Shown one piece after another: positions 15,603-24,664 of a stretch of DNA of 38,294 bases (its first letter is position 1; each line of letters starts with the position of its first letter). Source of the stretch: Acidimicrobiales bacterium (GTDB taxonomy: Bacteria; Actinomycetota; Acidimicrobiia; Acidimicrobiales; UBA8592); assembly GCA_022425805.1 (NCBI GenBank), contig JAKMEQ010000002.1, positions 1 through 38,294 on the forward strand, in the 5' to 3' direction. The notes under the pieces are model-generated. The model was not told the DNA's origin and did not search any database. It worked only from the letters and a program-made list of their open reading frames with translations. The position numbers and the translations under genes are program-made.

Positions 15603-16899
15603 GACCGCGCAGAACTTTTTCAAGATAAGGGTTTGTAAAGTGGCCATCAGGGTCAAGTTCATTGAGGGCCATCTGAAAATTATCCCAACGAGGGTAAAGC
15701 TTTGATAGTTCCAGGCTCGTAAGGCTATGCATCTTCCCCCAATGGGGCCGTCCACCGTAATCGCTCATAATCTTCTCAACCATTTGGAAATATGGATCAT
15801 GAGAGGTCCCTTGGTATACATGCACTGCTATGAAGCCTGAGTCACGTCCAAATGCGGGAGAAAGAGGAATATCATCAGCTCCGAGAACTCGAACCTCTAC
15901 TGGAAATGTCACCGGCTGTTCCAACAAGTTAGTTACATCTCTCACCCGCTGGAAGGCTTCAAGTAGACATTCTTGCGGAATAGCATATTCCATTTCTTTG
16001 AACCGCACCCTACGTTTCGAACAGAAAACCTTATAGCTTGCAGACACATATGAGGCCTTGCGGTTGTTTGGCAGTGACTTCTCCAGTAACCGGTGGGCAT
16101 GATGCGGGAAAAGTTTCCCATAACGATTTATTAATTCAAATCCACCATTTTGTATCACTTCATCGCTCATAAACGCCTTCACCGGGCTCCTGTAATTAGG
16201 AGGGTCTAGCGTTTTCATGTTGACTTTCAGCTCGGCTATTTCTGTGTGCGGGAACCAGAAAAATTCTATATGATCCGCTTTTTGCATTTCATCTTCGAAC
16301 TGTTCGAGAACTTCCAAGATATTAGTCGTTCGCTCCAGCGCTCTTAGATTAAATGCTTCGACACATTGTAAAGTCACGTCGAGAATGATTCCAAAAGACC
16401 CCAGGCTCACTCTGGCAGCGTTGAAGATATCTTTGTTTATGCTTTCAGAGCACTGAACCAATCCGCCATCTCCTGTAATAAGCGTCATTCCAATGACAGC
16501 ATTACTGATGGAATGACGCTGCATCCCCGTACCATGCGTTCCTGTACTGATAGCACCTGCAAGAGTCTGGACGTCAATGTCACCAAGGTTTGGCAGTGCC
16601 ATCCCTAGTGACTCAAGGCGAGTATTTAATTCGAAGAGTCGAATTCCCGCTCCAACAGTTACTTGCAGTAACGGCTGGTTTATATCTGTAATGGAGTCGA
16701 AGTTACTCAAATCTATAATGATTCCATCCGTGGAACAGATTGGGCTAAAACTATGCCCAGCACCCACAGGGCGGACTTTCTGGCGTTCAGCTACCCCCAG
16801 ACTCACCAAGTCGGCGACTTCTTTTGCGCTGCTCGGCCGCTCTAGACGGCTTGGGTGGCACCTTTGATTCTTTCCCCAATTCACCCAAGTTTTTTTCAT
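15595..16899 (-). CDS. FAD-linked aldonolactone oxidase (L-gulonolactone / D-arabinono-lactone oxidase family)
   Basis: A 434-residue protein with an N-terminal FAD-binding PCMH domain and a C-terminal ALO domain. PVGAGHSFSP holds His49 at the position that in this family carries covalent FAD, and DIDVQTLAGAISTGTHGTG is the second flavin motif. The C-terminal RPHWGKMHSL matches the conserved HWxK signature of ALO enzymes. It oxidises a sugar 1,4-lactone (substrate not determinable) at C2-C3 to an ascorbate-like product or a related compound. The start has GGAGG at 7-nt spacing. It lies 33 bp downstream of the D-threonine-aldolase-like gene on the same strand, probably one operon. Confidence 0.85.
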   Translation of the reverse strand: MKKTWVNWGKNQRCHPSRLERPSSAKEVADLVSLGVAERQKVRPVGAGHSFSPICSTDGIIIDLSNFDSITDINQPLLQVTVGAGIRLFELNTRLESLGMALPNLGDIDVQTLAGAISTGTHGTGMQRHSISNAVIGMTLITGDGGLVQCSESINKDIFNAARVSLGSFGIILDVTLQCVEAFNLRALERTTNILEVLEQFEDEMQKADHIEFFWFPHTEIAELKVNMKTLDPPNYRSPVKAFMSDEVIQNGGFELINRYGKLFPHHAHRLLEKSLPNNRKASYVSASYKVFCSKRRVRFKEMEYAIPQECLLEAFQRVRDVTNLLEQPVTFPVEVRVLGADDIPLSPAFGRDSGFIAVHVYQGTSHDPYFQMVEKIMSDYGGRPHWGKMHSLTSLELSKLYPRWDNFQMALNELDPDGHFTNPYLEKVLRGPT

Positions 16900-16932
16900 T
16901 ACTATTCCTCCAAGCTAATTCGCAAACGAAGA

Positions 16933-17949
16933 TCACCAATCTCGAAGATCTACAAGCCACTCTTCAATAACTTTATTCCCCCGTACTGCGAGTATCTCGG
17001 GATGTTTCGAAACCGTTGGGTCAACATGAGCGGGTGATAAGTGGATGAGATCTCCTATAGCCCAAGGAACCTGTCTCTGCCCTTTTTCTGGGTAAAGAGT
17101 AGTGTGTTCATCAGAGCAGAATGCCACGATACCTCCGTAGACAGTAGGGTTCCCATGGTCCATTCCCAGAGCCTTTGATCCAGCATCCACCACTGCCCAA
17201 CTCCTATCTTCGGCTATAGATATCACTCTTGCCAGAACCGACAAGCACTGTTGAAACGGGAGCCCTGATTTTCCGTAATGTGTATCCATGAACAGATACG
17301 AACCGGCCTGGATTTCTGTTGCCCATGTGTTCAGCTCAAATGTTCCGGTTCCACCAGCTGAAATTATCGGACCTCCTACATCCTGATGTGCAGCTAGAAG
17401 CGCTTCCATAGATATCCTGACTTCATCAGCTTGTTTTTCACGGTCCTGCATCATCATCAAGTGCCCTTCATATCCCATGACTCCTCGAATGTTTAAGCCA
17501 TTCCCCCTAGCGTAATCTGCCAGTCTCCCAGCCTGCGGTACTGTGCAACCACATCGTCGAAGACCTACATTGACGTCTATCAAGACATTCTTGACTCCTC
17601 CTCGAGACGCTGCGTCGATTGTTTCAACAGAATCGACAGCCACAGTCACGTGAGCGCCATCCGCGATAACGGATCCAAGTCGACGCGTGTCTAGGACTTC
17701 ATTGGCCAATAGCAGGTCATCGGCGAGTCCTGCAGATACCATGCCTTCGACCTCTTTAATCGTGGCACAGCAGAATGCTGTGTGCCCAGCGGCGAATAGT
17801 CGTTTCGCTACAGACGTGGATTTAAATGCTTTTACGTGTGGCCGGAGAGAAAGACCTGGCAGCGATTGGGACATGGTTGTGAGATTTGATTCGAATATTG
17901 GCAAATCAACAACCAACAAAGGTGTCGATCGGTTCTCTAAATCACGCAC
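16933..17949 (-). CDS. D-threonine aldolase-like PLP enzyme (fold type III)
   Basis: A 338-residue alanine-racemase-fold enzyme. LRPHVKAFK (35-43) contains the PLP lysine, most likely Lys40. The C-terminal metal site reads AHVDPT with His308 and Asp310. The H-x-D pair is characteristic of D-threonine aldolases, while eukaryotic-type D-serine dehydratases have H-x-C, so D-threonine aldolase is favoured. Expected reaction: metal- and PLP-dependent cleavage of a D-3-hydroxy amino acid to glycine and an aldehyde. The start is GTG; an in-frame stop lies four codons upstream and no good ribosome-binding site is present. It probably forms an operon with the lactone oxidase. Confidence 0.8.
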   Translation of the reverse strand: MRDLENRSTPLLVVDLPIFESNLTTMSQSLPGLSLRPHVKAFKSTSVAKRLFAAGHTAFCCATIKEVEGMVSAGLADDLLLANEVLDTRRLGSVIADGAHVTVAVDSVETIDAASRGGVKNVLIDVNVGLRRCGCTVPQAGRLADYARGNGLNIRGVMGYEGHLMMMQDREKQADEVRISMEALLAAHQDVGGPIISAGGTGTFELNTWATEIQAGSYLFMDTHYGKSGLPFQQCLSVLARVISIAEDRSWAVVDAGSKALGMDHGNPTVYGGIVAFCSDEHTTLYPEKGQRQVPWAIGDLIHLSPAHVDPTVSKHPEILAVRGNKVIEEWLVDLRDW

Positions 17950-18018
17950 AGTGTCACATTACAAGCAGGTTTGATGAAGTGCATAAATCTCCTCCCGCCG
18001 GCAAGGCCATAATGTTGC

Positions 18019-18040
18019 TTAAGGACAAAAGTGTTCTTAA
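18019..18040 (-). terminator. Hairpin after pckA, weak terminator candidate
   Basis: ttaaggaca and tgttcttaa form a 9-bp stem (one G-T pair) around the 4-nt loop aaag, just beyond the pckA stop. There is no T-run on the minus strand, so intrinsic termination is doubtful; an mRNA-stabilising hairpin is equally possible. Confidence 0.3.
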
Positions 18041-18050
18041 ATTATGCGGG

Positions 18051-19721
18051 TTACATCACCGGCTTGATGCCAAGATCAGCAAATCCATTCTTGGTGTAAT
18101 TATTCCTGAACATATCCCGAAGTTCAGTTGCCTGTTTGTCATAAGCATCAACGTCATCCCAAGTCTTTCGCGGATTGAGGATTTCATCTGGAACATTGGG
18201 ACAGCTAGTAGGCATCTGGAATTTGAGAATCGGTTGTGTTTCCAGTTCCACGTTGTCGAATGCTCCAGCAAGTGCAGCATCTAATAATGCCCGAGTGTAT
18301 TTCAACGACATCCGTTTACCCGTCCCGTAAGCCCCCCCAGTCCAACCGGTATTAAGAAGAATGCACCGCGTGTCATGTTCGGCCATACGGGTTGCCAATA
18401 GCTCAGCGTATATGTGCGGCTTCTGAGACATGAATGGGCCTCCGAAGCATGCCGAAAAAGTCGCTTGTGGCTCGGTTACTCCAACTTCTGTTCCAGCTAA
18501 CTTTGAAGTGAACCCAGTGACAAAGTGATACATCACTTCTTCCGCATTCAATATCGATACTGGGGGAAGCACCCCGAAAGCGTCGGCGGTAAGCAAGACA
18601 ATTGTTTCTGGGTGAGGGCCCTTAGCTCCTTCAGCGATGCCAGGGTTGCAAGTAAGTGGGTAAGCAAATCGGGTGTTTTCTGTTCGGGATCCATCCGTGA
18701 GGTCAAATTCTTGTGGGAATGTTTCTTCAATAGCTTTCCCCGGCAGAGACGGGACGTTCTCGATGAGTGTTCCCTTCATGCTCAGTGCCGCTGCAATAAC
18801 TGGTTCGGCTTCTTTATTGAGATCTATCAACTTTGCGTAACAACCATCTTCAAAATTGGATACGCCTGTTTCAGTCCAGACATGCTCATCATCTCCGATC
18901 AAAAGACGGTTTGGGTCTGCCGATAGAGTTGTTTTTCCAGTACCAGAGAGACCAAATAGGATAGCGCTGTCGTTATCCGCCCCCACATTCGCTGAGCAAT
19001 GCATAGAAAGTTGGCCTTTGGCAGGGAGAACATAATTCATAGCCGTGAACATCGTTTTCTTGTTGACACCACAATAGTCAGCAGGACCGACTACCAACGC
19101 AACACGGTTCTCTATATCCATGATGACAGCACGATTAGATTTCGTTCCGTCTCTGTCAGGATCTGCCAAAAATGATGGGACATTAAGGATCGTCCACCCA
19201 GCTTCTGCCCGATCAGAGTCATCTCGAACATTTTCCGGAAACATGATGTTGCAGAAGTATGCGTGGGTGGCATATTCCCCGATAAATCTATAAGGTTCTG
19301 CAAACTCAGGGTCCCACCCGCAAAAAACATCGGTTACGTATAAGACTGCTTCCGTCTTATTCAAATGGTTGATTACTCTAGGTAGGAGCTGGTCAAAGTC
19401 CTCAGGAGAAAATTTTGCAAAACCATCCTTCCACCACACAGTGTCTTCTACGCTCTCCCGAGCAACCGCAAATGTGTCAGTTACCGGTCGCCCTGTGCAT
19501 GAAGGATCTGTAAAATAGACAAGAGGTCCGTCCGTGCCAAGTGCTGTCGGGAAGGCTTTCTGCTCGTTGGTCCCTCCATCGTGATTGACGCGACCCCGGT
19601 CATTTTCAATAGCTGCTAGAAACAACTCATCCTGATTTAGCCCGTATCTAAGGGCGACAGTATCTAGTCCGAATTGCTCTTTGAGTCCGCTTACTAAATG
19701 AGCATGGGTGTTAATTGTCAT
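18051..19721 (-). CDS. pckA: Phosphoenolpyruvate carboxykinase (ATP type)
   Basis: A 556-residue PEPCK of the ATP-utilising family. The kinase P-loop GLSGTGKTT lies near residue 258, DDEHVW downstream of it, and GPHPETIVLLTADAFGVLPP and NTGWTGGAYGTGKRM are the family blocks. These identify the ATP enzyme (about 530-560 residues), not the ~600-residue GTP enzyme with its PANY motif. It converts oxaloacetate to PEP at the entry to gluconeogenesis. The start has GGAGG at 6-nt spacing. It is 34 bp downstream of the small cold-shock-domain gene, so the pair is probably one transcript. Many well-studied actinobacteria instead use the GTP enzyme. Confidence 0.95.
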   Translation of the reverse strand: MTINTHAHLVSGLKEQFGLDTVALRYGLNQDELFLAAIENDRGRVNHDGGTNEQKAFPTALGTDGPLVYFTDPSCTGRPVTDTFAVARESVEDTVWWKDGFAKFSPEDFDQLLPRVINHLNKTEAVLYVTDVFCGWDPEFAEPYRFIGEYATHAYFCNIMFPENVRDDSDRAEAGWTILNVPSFLADPDRDGTKSNRAVIMDIENRVALVVGPADYCGVNKKTMFTAMNYVLPAKGQLSMHCSANVGADNDSAILFGLSGTGKTTLSADPNRLLIGDDEHVWTETGVSNFEDGCYAKLIDLNKEAEPVIAAALSMKGTLIENVPSLPGKAIEETFPQEFDLTDGSRTENTRFAYPLTCNPGIAEGAKGPHPETIVLLTADAFGVLPPVSILNAEEVMYHFVTGFTSKLAGTEVGVTEPQATFSACFGGPFMSQKPHIYAELLATRMAEHDTRCILLNTGWTGGAYGTGKRMSLKYTRALLDAALAGAFDNVELETQPILKFQMPTSCPNVPDEILNPRKTWDDVDAYDKQATELRDMFRNNYTKNGFADLGIKPVM

Positions 19722-19755
19722 GTTGTTCCTCCGACAAAATTGTCGATTTTAATTC

Positions 19756-19983
19756 TCAAAGTAAAAAATCTGGAGTCCCCATATCAACCTCAGATCCCAG
19801 TCGTAAATTTGTCGCTAAGCCGTTGTCTTCCAGTTCGAAGACGACCCGTTGTCCTTGGCGAAGCATTCGAAAAACAGAACCTTCAAGGGCAGTTGGAGAT
19901 AGTTCGTACTCAATAAAGTCTCTTTCAGACATCACGATCCCGTCCTTAGTATTCGGGTCGTACGATTTGATCACCCCTTGCAC
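19756..19983 (-). CDS. Small cold-shock-domain-like protein with degenerate RNA-binding motifs
   Basis: A 75-residue protein whose pattern follows the OB-fold of cold-shock proteins: GVIKSYD in strand 1, LRQGQRVVFELED in strand 4 and a final ATNLRLG strand. The RNP1 motif, usually KGFGFI, reads TKDGIVM, and RNP2, usually VFVHF, reads FIEYELS, so the aromatic nucleic-acid-stacking residues are mostly missing. The C-terminus MGTPDFLL lies outside the canonical domain. The GTG start is preceded by GAAGGAG at good spacing. It precedes pckA and may share its promoter. Nucleic-acid binding cannot be assumed. Confidence 0.7.
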   Translation of the reverse strand: MQGVIKSYDPNTKDGIVMSERDFIEYELSPTALEGSVFRMLRQGQRVVFELEDNGLATNLRLGSEVDMGTPDFLL

Positions 19984-20026
19984 CGGAAATCTCCTTCTAT
20001 TCTTAGTTTTAAACGAATCCCAAAAC

Positions 20027-20055
20027 AGTATACGAATATTTGTAGATAGGGCGAA
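20027..20055 (-). promoter_or_regulatory. Candidate sigma-70-type promoter for the cold-shock-like gene and pckA
   Basis: Reading the minus strand, TATACT (20032-20027) is a good -10 element with a weak -35 TTCGCC (20055-20050) at 17-bp spacing. The transcript leader would be about 36 nt and contain the strong GAAGGAG ribosome-binding site. Confidence 0.4.
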
Positions 20056-20152
20056 CCATAATAAGCTTTAGATAGAATTCGTTAGCATTAAAAAAAAGGG
20101 ATGTTTCAGGTATTTCACAGTAATAGCTATCTTATGAGTACCATCAAGTTCC

Positions 20153-21805
20153 GTGGAAGGTTTACAACGTTTTTCTGTTGAAGATATTAAAGGTATTCTG
20201 ATCGTATTTCGAGATGCTTTATCAACCCACAGTGAACTACTTAACGCGTTAAACGTATATCCAGTCCCCGACGGTGACACTGGTACAAATATGTCACTTA
20301 CTCTTCAGTCTGTTATTCAAGAGCTCGAAGATACAAGCGTTGATGCGTCATCACAATGGAAAGCGATCAGCCACGGCAGCCTAATGGGAGCGAGAGGTAA
20401 TTCAGGCGTGATCCTGTCGCAAATACTCCGATCGATAGCTGACACTTTTTCTTCATGCGAAGAAATTAATACTGTCGCTATCGCACAAGCGTTAGCTCAT
20501 GCATCTGACGCAGCATATGCTTCTGTTCTCAGGCCTGTAGAGGGCACAATATTGACTGTTGCTCGGCAAGTCGCAGAATTAGCGTCCGAAATAGTCGATG
20601 AAAGTGAAAATAGTAATCTCGTACATTTCCTAGAAAAAATCGTCGAAGAGGGAAGATTGTCTTTGCAACGAACTCCTGATCTGCTTCCGGTTCTGAAGGA
20701 AGCAGGAGTAGTTGATGCAGGTGGAGCAGGATATTTGCTTCTACTTTCTTCTTTCCTGCATATCGCTGACGGTCGACCTATACCTGCACCAGCGGAAGCC
20801 CCAGTTATCAACGCCGAAGTTGCAAAACATCCAAGGAACAACGATCCGACTGATGTAGGGGAGTTGCGGTACGAAGTTATGTTCTTTCTGGCCGCATTAG
20901 ATGAAGAGATTGACGTATTTAAGCAGGAATGGGCGTCTATCGGTGACTCTATTGTCGTAGTTGGAGGAGATGGCCTCTACAACTGCCATATCCACACGAA
21001 CGATATTGGTGCCGCTATCGAAGCAGGGATTAGAACCGGAACTCCGAATACTATTCGCGTTACTGACCTTCATGAGGAGATAGAACATCGTGAAGAAATA
21101 CTCGAGATAGGCGGGGCAACTAAAGTGACGAAGGCTATCGAAGAAGAAGGCTTGACAGCAGTGATCGCCGTTGTAGCTGGTAAAGGAGTTAGCGCCGTAT
21201 TCGAATCACTCGGTGTGCATGCAGTGGTAAGTGGCGGTCAATCCATGAACCCATCAGTGCGTGACCTAATACAGGCAGTAGAAGCCATTAAGGCTGAGGA
21301 GGTAATCATTCTCCCAAATAATAAAAATATCATTCCTGTTTCCGAACAGGTCAACTCTCAAGTGGATAAAAGCGTTGTCGTTATCCCGACGCGAAGCATC
21401 CCTGAAGGCATCGCCTCGTTGATAGCGTTTGACCCTAAGGCAGATGCCCAAAGCAACTTACCCTCAATGAGTGAAGCAGCACAGGAGATTACAACCGGAG
21501 AAGTAACTCGAGCAGTGCGAGACAGCGAAACTCAAGCAGGCAAGGTGAAAGAGGGAGACTGGATTGGTCTAGATCAGAGCGGAGTGTCCTCAATCTCGGA
21601 ATCAATGACTCAAGCTGCAATCAATCTACTAGACACGCTCATTGACCCTGATCATGAGCTAGTCAGTATTATCTCCGGTGATGGGAGTAACGAAGAATCA
21701 ATCAGAGAGATAAGCGAGTGGCTACAAGAAGAAAAACCATATGTTGCCGTTGAGGTTCACGCTGGCGACCAGCCTCTTTATCCATACTATTTCGGTGTCG
21801 AATAA
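20153..21805 (+). CDS. fakA: Fatty acid kinase catalytic subunit-like DAK2 (YloV/FakA) protein
   Basis: A 550-residue protein with an N-terminal DhaL/DAK2 domain (about 10-200) carrying the Mg-ATP motif NVYPVPDGDTGTN with Asp40 and Asp42, then GARGNSGVILSQ and GVVDAGGAGY. A middle FakA domain follows, then a C-terminal part including IILPNNKNI and a PTRSIPEGIA loop. FakA phosphorylates fatty acids held by a FakB (DegV-family) partner, giving acyl-phosphate for phospholipid synthesis, which fits PlsX further along. No FakB is in the window. The GTG start gives the expected ~33 residues before the PDGDTG region, though no ribosome-binding site is evident. A yloV gene before recG is a common Gram-positive arrangement. 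Confidence 0.9.
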   Translation: MEGLQRFSVEDIKGILIVFRDALSTHSELLNALNVYPVPDGDTGTNMSLTLQSVIQELEDTSVDASSQWKAISHGSLMGARGNSGVILSQILRSIADTFSSCEEINTVAIAQALAHASDAAYASVLRPVEGTILTVARQVAELASEIVDESENSNLVHFLEKIVEEGRLSLQRTPDLLPVLKEAGVVDAGGAGYLLLLSSFLHIADGRPIPAPAEAPVINAEVAKHPRNNDPTDVGELRYEVMFFLAALDEEIDVFKQEWASIGDSIVVVGGDGLYNCHIHTNDIGAAIEAGIRTGTPNTIRVTDLHEEIEHREEILEIGGATKVTKAIEEEGLTAVIAVVAGKGVSAVFESLGVHAVVSGGQSMNPSVRDLIQAVEAIKAEEVIILPNNKNIIPVSEQVNSQVDKSVVVIPTRSIPEGIASLIAFDPKADAQSNLPSMSEAAQEITTGEVTRAVRDSETQAGKVKEGDWIGLDQSGVSSISESMTQAAINLLDTLIDPDHELVSIISGDGSNEESIREISEWLQEEKPYVAVEVHAGDQPLYPYYFGVE

Positions 21806-21915
21806 ATTTGATTGTCATTGATTGCTTCGTGCAAAACAAGCTTCGAAATTCTTCCGATCTTCTTTTTCTTGGACATTTTCACTCATAGGTACCAAAGATC
21901 GGCTAAACCAAGAAT

Positions 21916-24045
21916 ATGCAACGTGAGACCTCCCCCCTTACCCTCACAGATCTAGAATTTTTGCCAACAACGCGATTAAAAGGGATTGGAACAAAGAGAC
22001 AAGCTGCTTTAGATTCGATAGGAATCCGAACAGTCCTTGATGTCTTAACTCATTATCCTCGACGGTATATCGACCGGACGAAAGAGGCTAAAATTGAGAC
22101 TCTTCAAGTCGGCGAAGAAGGACTAGTACTTGCTCAAATCCTTAAAGTAGAAAGCATACGGACTAGAAATCGTAAACAGCTGGTATCTGTTGACGTTACC
22201 GACGGAACTGGTTTGCTTTCACTAACTTTTTTCAACCAACCATGGAGAGCGAAGCAGTTAGAGGAGGGGACGCAAGTAGTAATTTTCGGTAAATTAGACC
22301 GCTATCAGGGAAAAGACAGGATGACGAATCCTGTTGTTGACCTTGTCGGGGACCGAACTGGAAGAATAGTTCCTATCTATCCCCAGTCAGGAAAAGCGGG
22401 GTTGACTACTTGGGAATTTGCAGGTTGGGTAACTGATGCATTGAATAAGGCGAAGGATCGGGGGTTTGCAGAGCCATTACCTCTATCAATTCGGCGACGC
22501 CACAATCTAGTTGACCGGGCAACAGCATTCACGAATATTCACAGTGCTGGGTCGATGGAAAAAATCTTTGAAGCTCGCCGCCGCCTAGTTTTCGATGAGC
22601 TACTACGAATTCAATTGCTTCTAGTAGCTAGAAAACGGAGTTTCGAAACAACCAGCCAAGGTATTGCCCACACATTCGAAGGCAAATACATAAGCGCCCT
22701 GTTTGCTACGTTGCCTTTTCAGCTCACGCAGGCCCAAACCAGAGTCATAGGAGAAATCCGGTCTGATTTGCAGTCTCAGATACCAATGCATCGGTTATTA
22801 CAAGGCGATGTTGGGTCAGGTAAAACTCTCGTAGCATTGGCGGGTTTACTCGCCGTCATTGAAGGCGGCAAACAAGGGGCGATTATGGCTCCCACTGAGG
22901 TGCTAGCAGAACAGCACTACTTCGGAATCTCTGAGCTCTTGACCTCATTCATTGTCCCTGACTCGACCACCTTGATGGGAGAAAGGGATCTCCGAGTTGC
23001 ACTTTTAACGAGTCGCACAAAAGTGAAAGAAAGAAACCGCCTGCTTGAAGATTTAGCCTCAGGCAATATTGACCTTCTAGTAGGTACACACTCACTAATT
23101 CAAGAAGGGGTTAAGTTCTGCGATTTAGGACTGACGGTAATAGACGAGCAGCACCGATTCGGAGTAGACCAACGTGCGGCTTTACGAGCAAAAGCATCCG
23201 GAGAAATCACCCCAGATGTCCTTGTTATGACAGCAACACCGATCCCTCGTACCGCCGCCATGACTGTTTATGGAGACTTAGATGTGTCGATTCTAGACGA
23301 ACTACCTCCGGGGAGAACCCCGATCAATACGGAATGGGCAGTAGAAGAAAAAGGCGTTTGGGAGAAAGTGCAGAACGAAATAGCGAACGGGAAACAAGCA
23401 TACGTAGTCTGCCCTCTGATCGAGGAAAGCGAAAAAATGCAAGTTGCGTCAGCGGAGCAAACCCATGCTGCCTTAAAGGAAAATGAACTACTAGGTATGA
23501 AAGTAGGGTTATTGCATGGCCGGCTATCAGGGTCTGAGAAACATGAGATCATGAAAGCATTCCGGTCCGGAGATACGGACGTTCTCATCTCTACGACCGT
23601 TATCGAAGTGGGAGTAGACGTTCCGAATGCCACGACAATGGTGATCCTTGATGCCGACCGCTTTGGGATTGCCCAACTTCACCAACTCCGAGGGAGGGTT
23701 GGGCGAGGGAGTGCACAATCTTGGTGCTTTCTTGTCAGCGAAGCAAAAACATCTGATGCTGAAGACAGACTGACTGCTCTAGTTTCTACAACCGATGGGT
23801 TTGAATTAGCAGAGATAGACCTTGAAATTAGAGGTGAAGGGACAATTATGGGAGCAACCCAAAAGGGGAGGAATGACCTGAAAATCGCTTCATTGCGACG
23901 GGATAAGGAATGGGTGAGTCACGCGCGTGAAGCCGCTCTTCATCTCCTTAACTCTCCGGATGGCCTAGATGGGGCTTCTTTGTTGGTTCAGGAACTCGAT
24001 CTTTTCTTTGGGCATGAAGAAACCGACTATCTTTTTAAATCATGA
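21916..24045 (+). CDS. recG: ATP-dependent DNA helicase RecG
   Basis: A 709-residue SF2 helicase. The N-terminal wedge domain with an OB fold (about 60-150) follows a helix-hairpin-helix-like LKGIGTKRQAAL. Motif I is GDVGSGKT (about 297-304), motif Ia APTEVLAEQH, motif II DEQH, motif III TATPIPRT and motif VI HQLRGRVGRG. RecG remodels stalled replication forks and Holliday junctions. Its last 4 bp overlap the start of the acetyltransferase gene (ATGA). No Shine-Dalgarno sequence is clear before the ATG. Confidence 0.97.
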   Translation: MQRETSPLTLTDLEFLPTTRLKGIGTKRQAALDSIGIRTVLDVLTHYPRRYIDRTKEAKIETLQVGEEGLVLAQILKVESIRTRNRKQLVSVDVTDGTGLLSLTFFNQPWRAKQLEEGTQVVIFGKLDRYQGKDRMTNPVVDLVGDRTGRIVPIYPQSGKAGLTTWEFAGWVTDALNKAKDRGFAEPLPLSIRRRHNLVDRATAFTNIHSAGSMEKIFEARRRLVFDELLRIQLLLVARKRSFETTSQGIAHTFEGKYISALFATLPFQLTQAQTRVIGEIRSDLQSQIPMHRLLQGDVGSGKTLVALAGLLAVIEGGKQGAIMAPTEVLAEQHYFGISELLTSFIVPDSTTLMGERDLRVALLTSRTKVKERNRLLEDLASGNIDLLVGTHSLIQEGVKFCDLGLTVIDEQHRFGVDQRAALRAKASGEITPDVLVMTATPIPRTAAMTVYGDLDVSILDELPPGRTPINTEWAVEEKGVWEKVQNEIANGKQAYVVCPLIEESEKMQVASAEQTHAALKENELLGMKVGLLHGRLSGSEKHEIMKAFRSGDTDVLISTTVIEVGVDVPNATTMVILDADRFGIAQLHQLRGRVGRGSAQSWCFLVSEAKTSDAEDRLTALVSTTDGFELAEIDLEIRGEGTIMGATQKGRNDLKIASLRRDKEWVSHAREAALHLLNSPDGLDGASLLVQELDLFFGHEETDYLFKS

Positions 24046-24647
24046 ACAACCTTCCAGAAATAACAGACAATCAAGATTTAGTTGCCAAAATTTTGACAGA
24101 AGCTTTTACCGGCGACCCATTCTTTACATGGCTTTTCCCTGGCGAGACACATGTTGAAAGTCTTCAGACATGGTGGGAATATATGTCACAGCAATCAAGG
24201 CTTAGCCCCTTGTCAGAACTGTGGGTTATGCCTGACCAATCTTCCGGAGCCCTTTGGAAGGCCCCCCATGGATCGACAGAAGACAGCCAAGATGTTGAAC
24301 CATTCATAGAATTGATGAAAGGTTTGGTTGGGCTAAGACTCGAAGAGGTGTTAATAGTCTTCTCAGAAGCCACCGCAGCCCACCCGAACGAACCGCATTG
24401 GTACCTTCAGGCGGTTGGTACACGATCTGATATGCAGGGAAGGGGAAGGGGAGCAGATCTCTTGAAACCAGTGCTCAACTATTGTGACCAGCAGGGGCTG
24501 GGCGCGTATCTGGAGTCAAGTAATCCACGTAACATCTCGTTCTATTACAGATTGGGTTTTGTGACAACAAACGAATTATCGCTAGCAGGAGGTGAAGCGG
24601 CACTGACGTGCATGTGGAGGTCGCCTCAAGATGCCCAGCTTGGTTAA
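24042..24647 (+). CDS. GNAT-family N-acetyltransferase
   Basis: A 201-residue GNAT-fold protein. The acetyl-CoA binding loop appears as MQGRGRGADLL, preceded by the beta-strand WYLQAVGT, and YLESSNPRNISFYYRLGF is the family's C-terminal Asn/Tyr region. The N-terminus AFTGDPFFTWLFPG is common to a group of small-molecule GNATs in actinobacteria. The substrate is unknown. Its start overlaps the recG stop by 4 bp (ATGA), so it is translationally coupled. Confidence 0.85.
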   Translation: MNNLPEITDNQDLVAKILTEAFTGDPFFTWLFPGETHVESLQTWWEYMSQQSRLSPLSELWVMPDQSSGALWKAPHGSTEDSQDVEPFIELMKGLVGLRLEEVLIVFSEATAAHPNEPHWYLQAVGTRSDMQGRGRGADLLKPVLNYCDQQGLGAYLESSNPRNISFYYRLGFVTTNELSLAGGEAALTCMWRSPQDAQLG

Positions 24648-24664
24648 TAACTACTATGGCTGAT

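Noticed and set aside
20134-20181. Small plus-strand frame starting at the ATG just before fakA
   Set aside because: It gives only 15 codons, overlaps the fakA start out of frame and has no ribosome-binding site.
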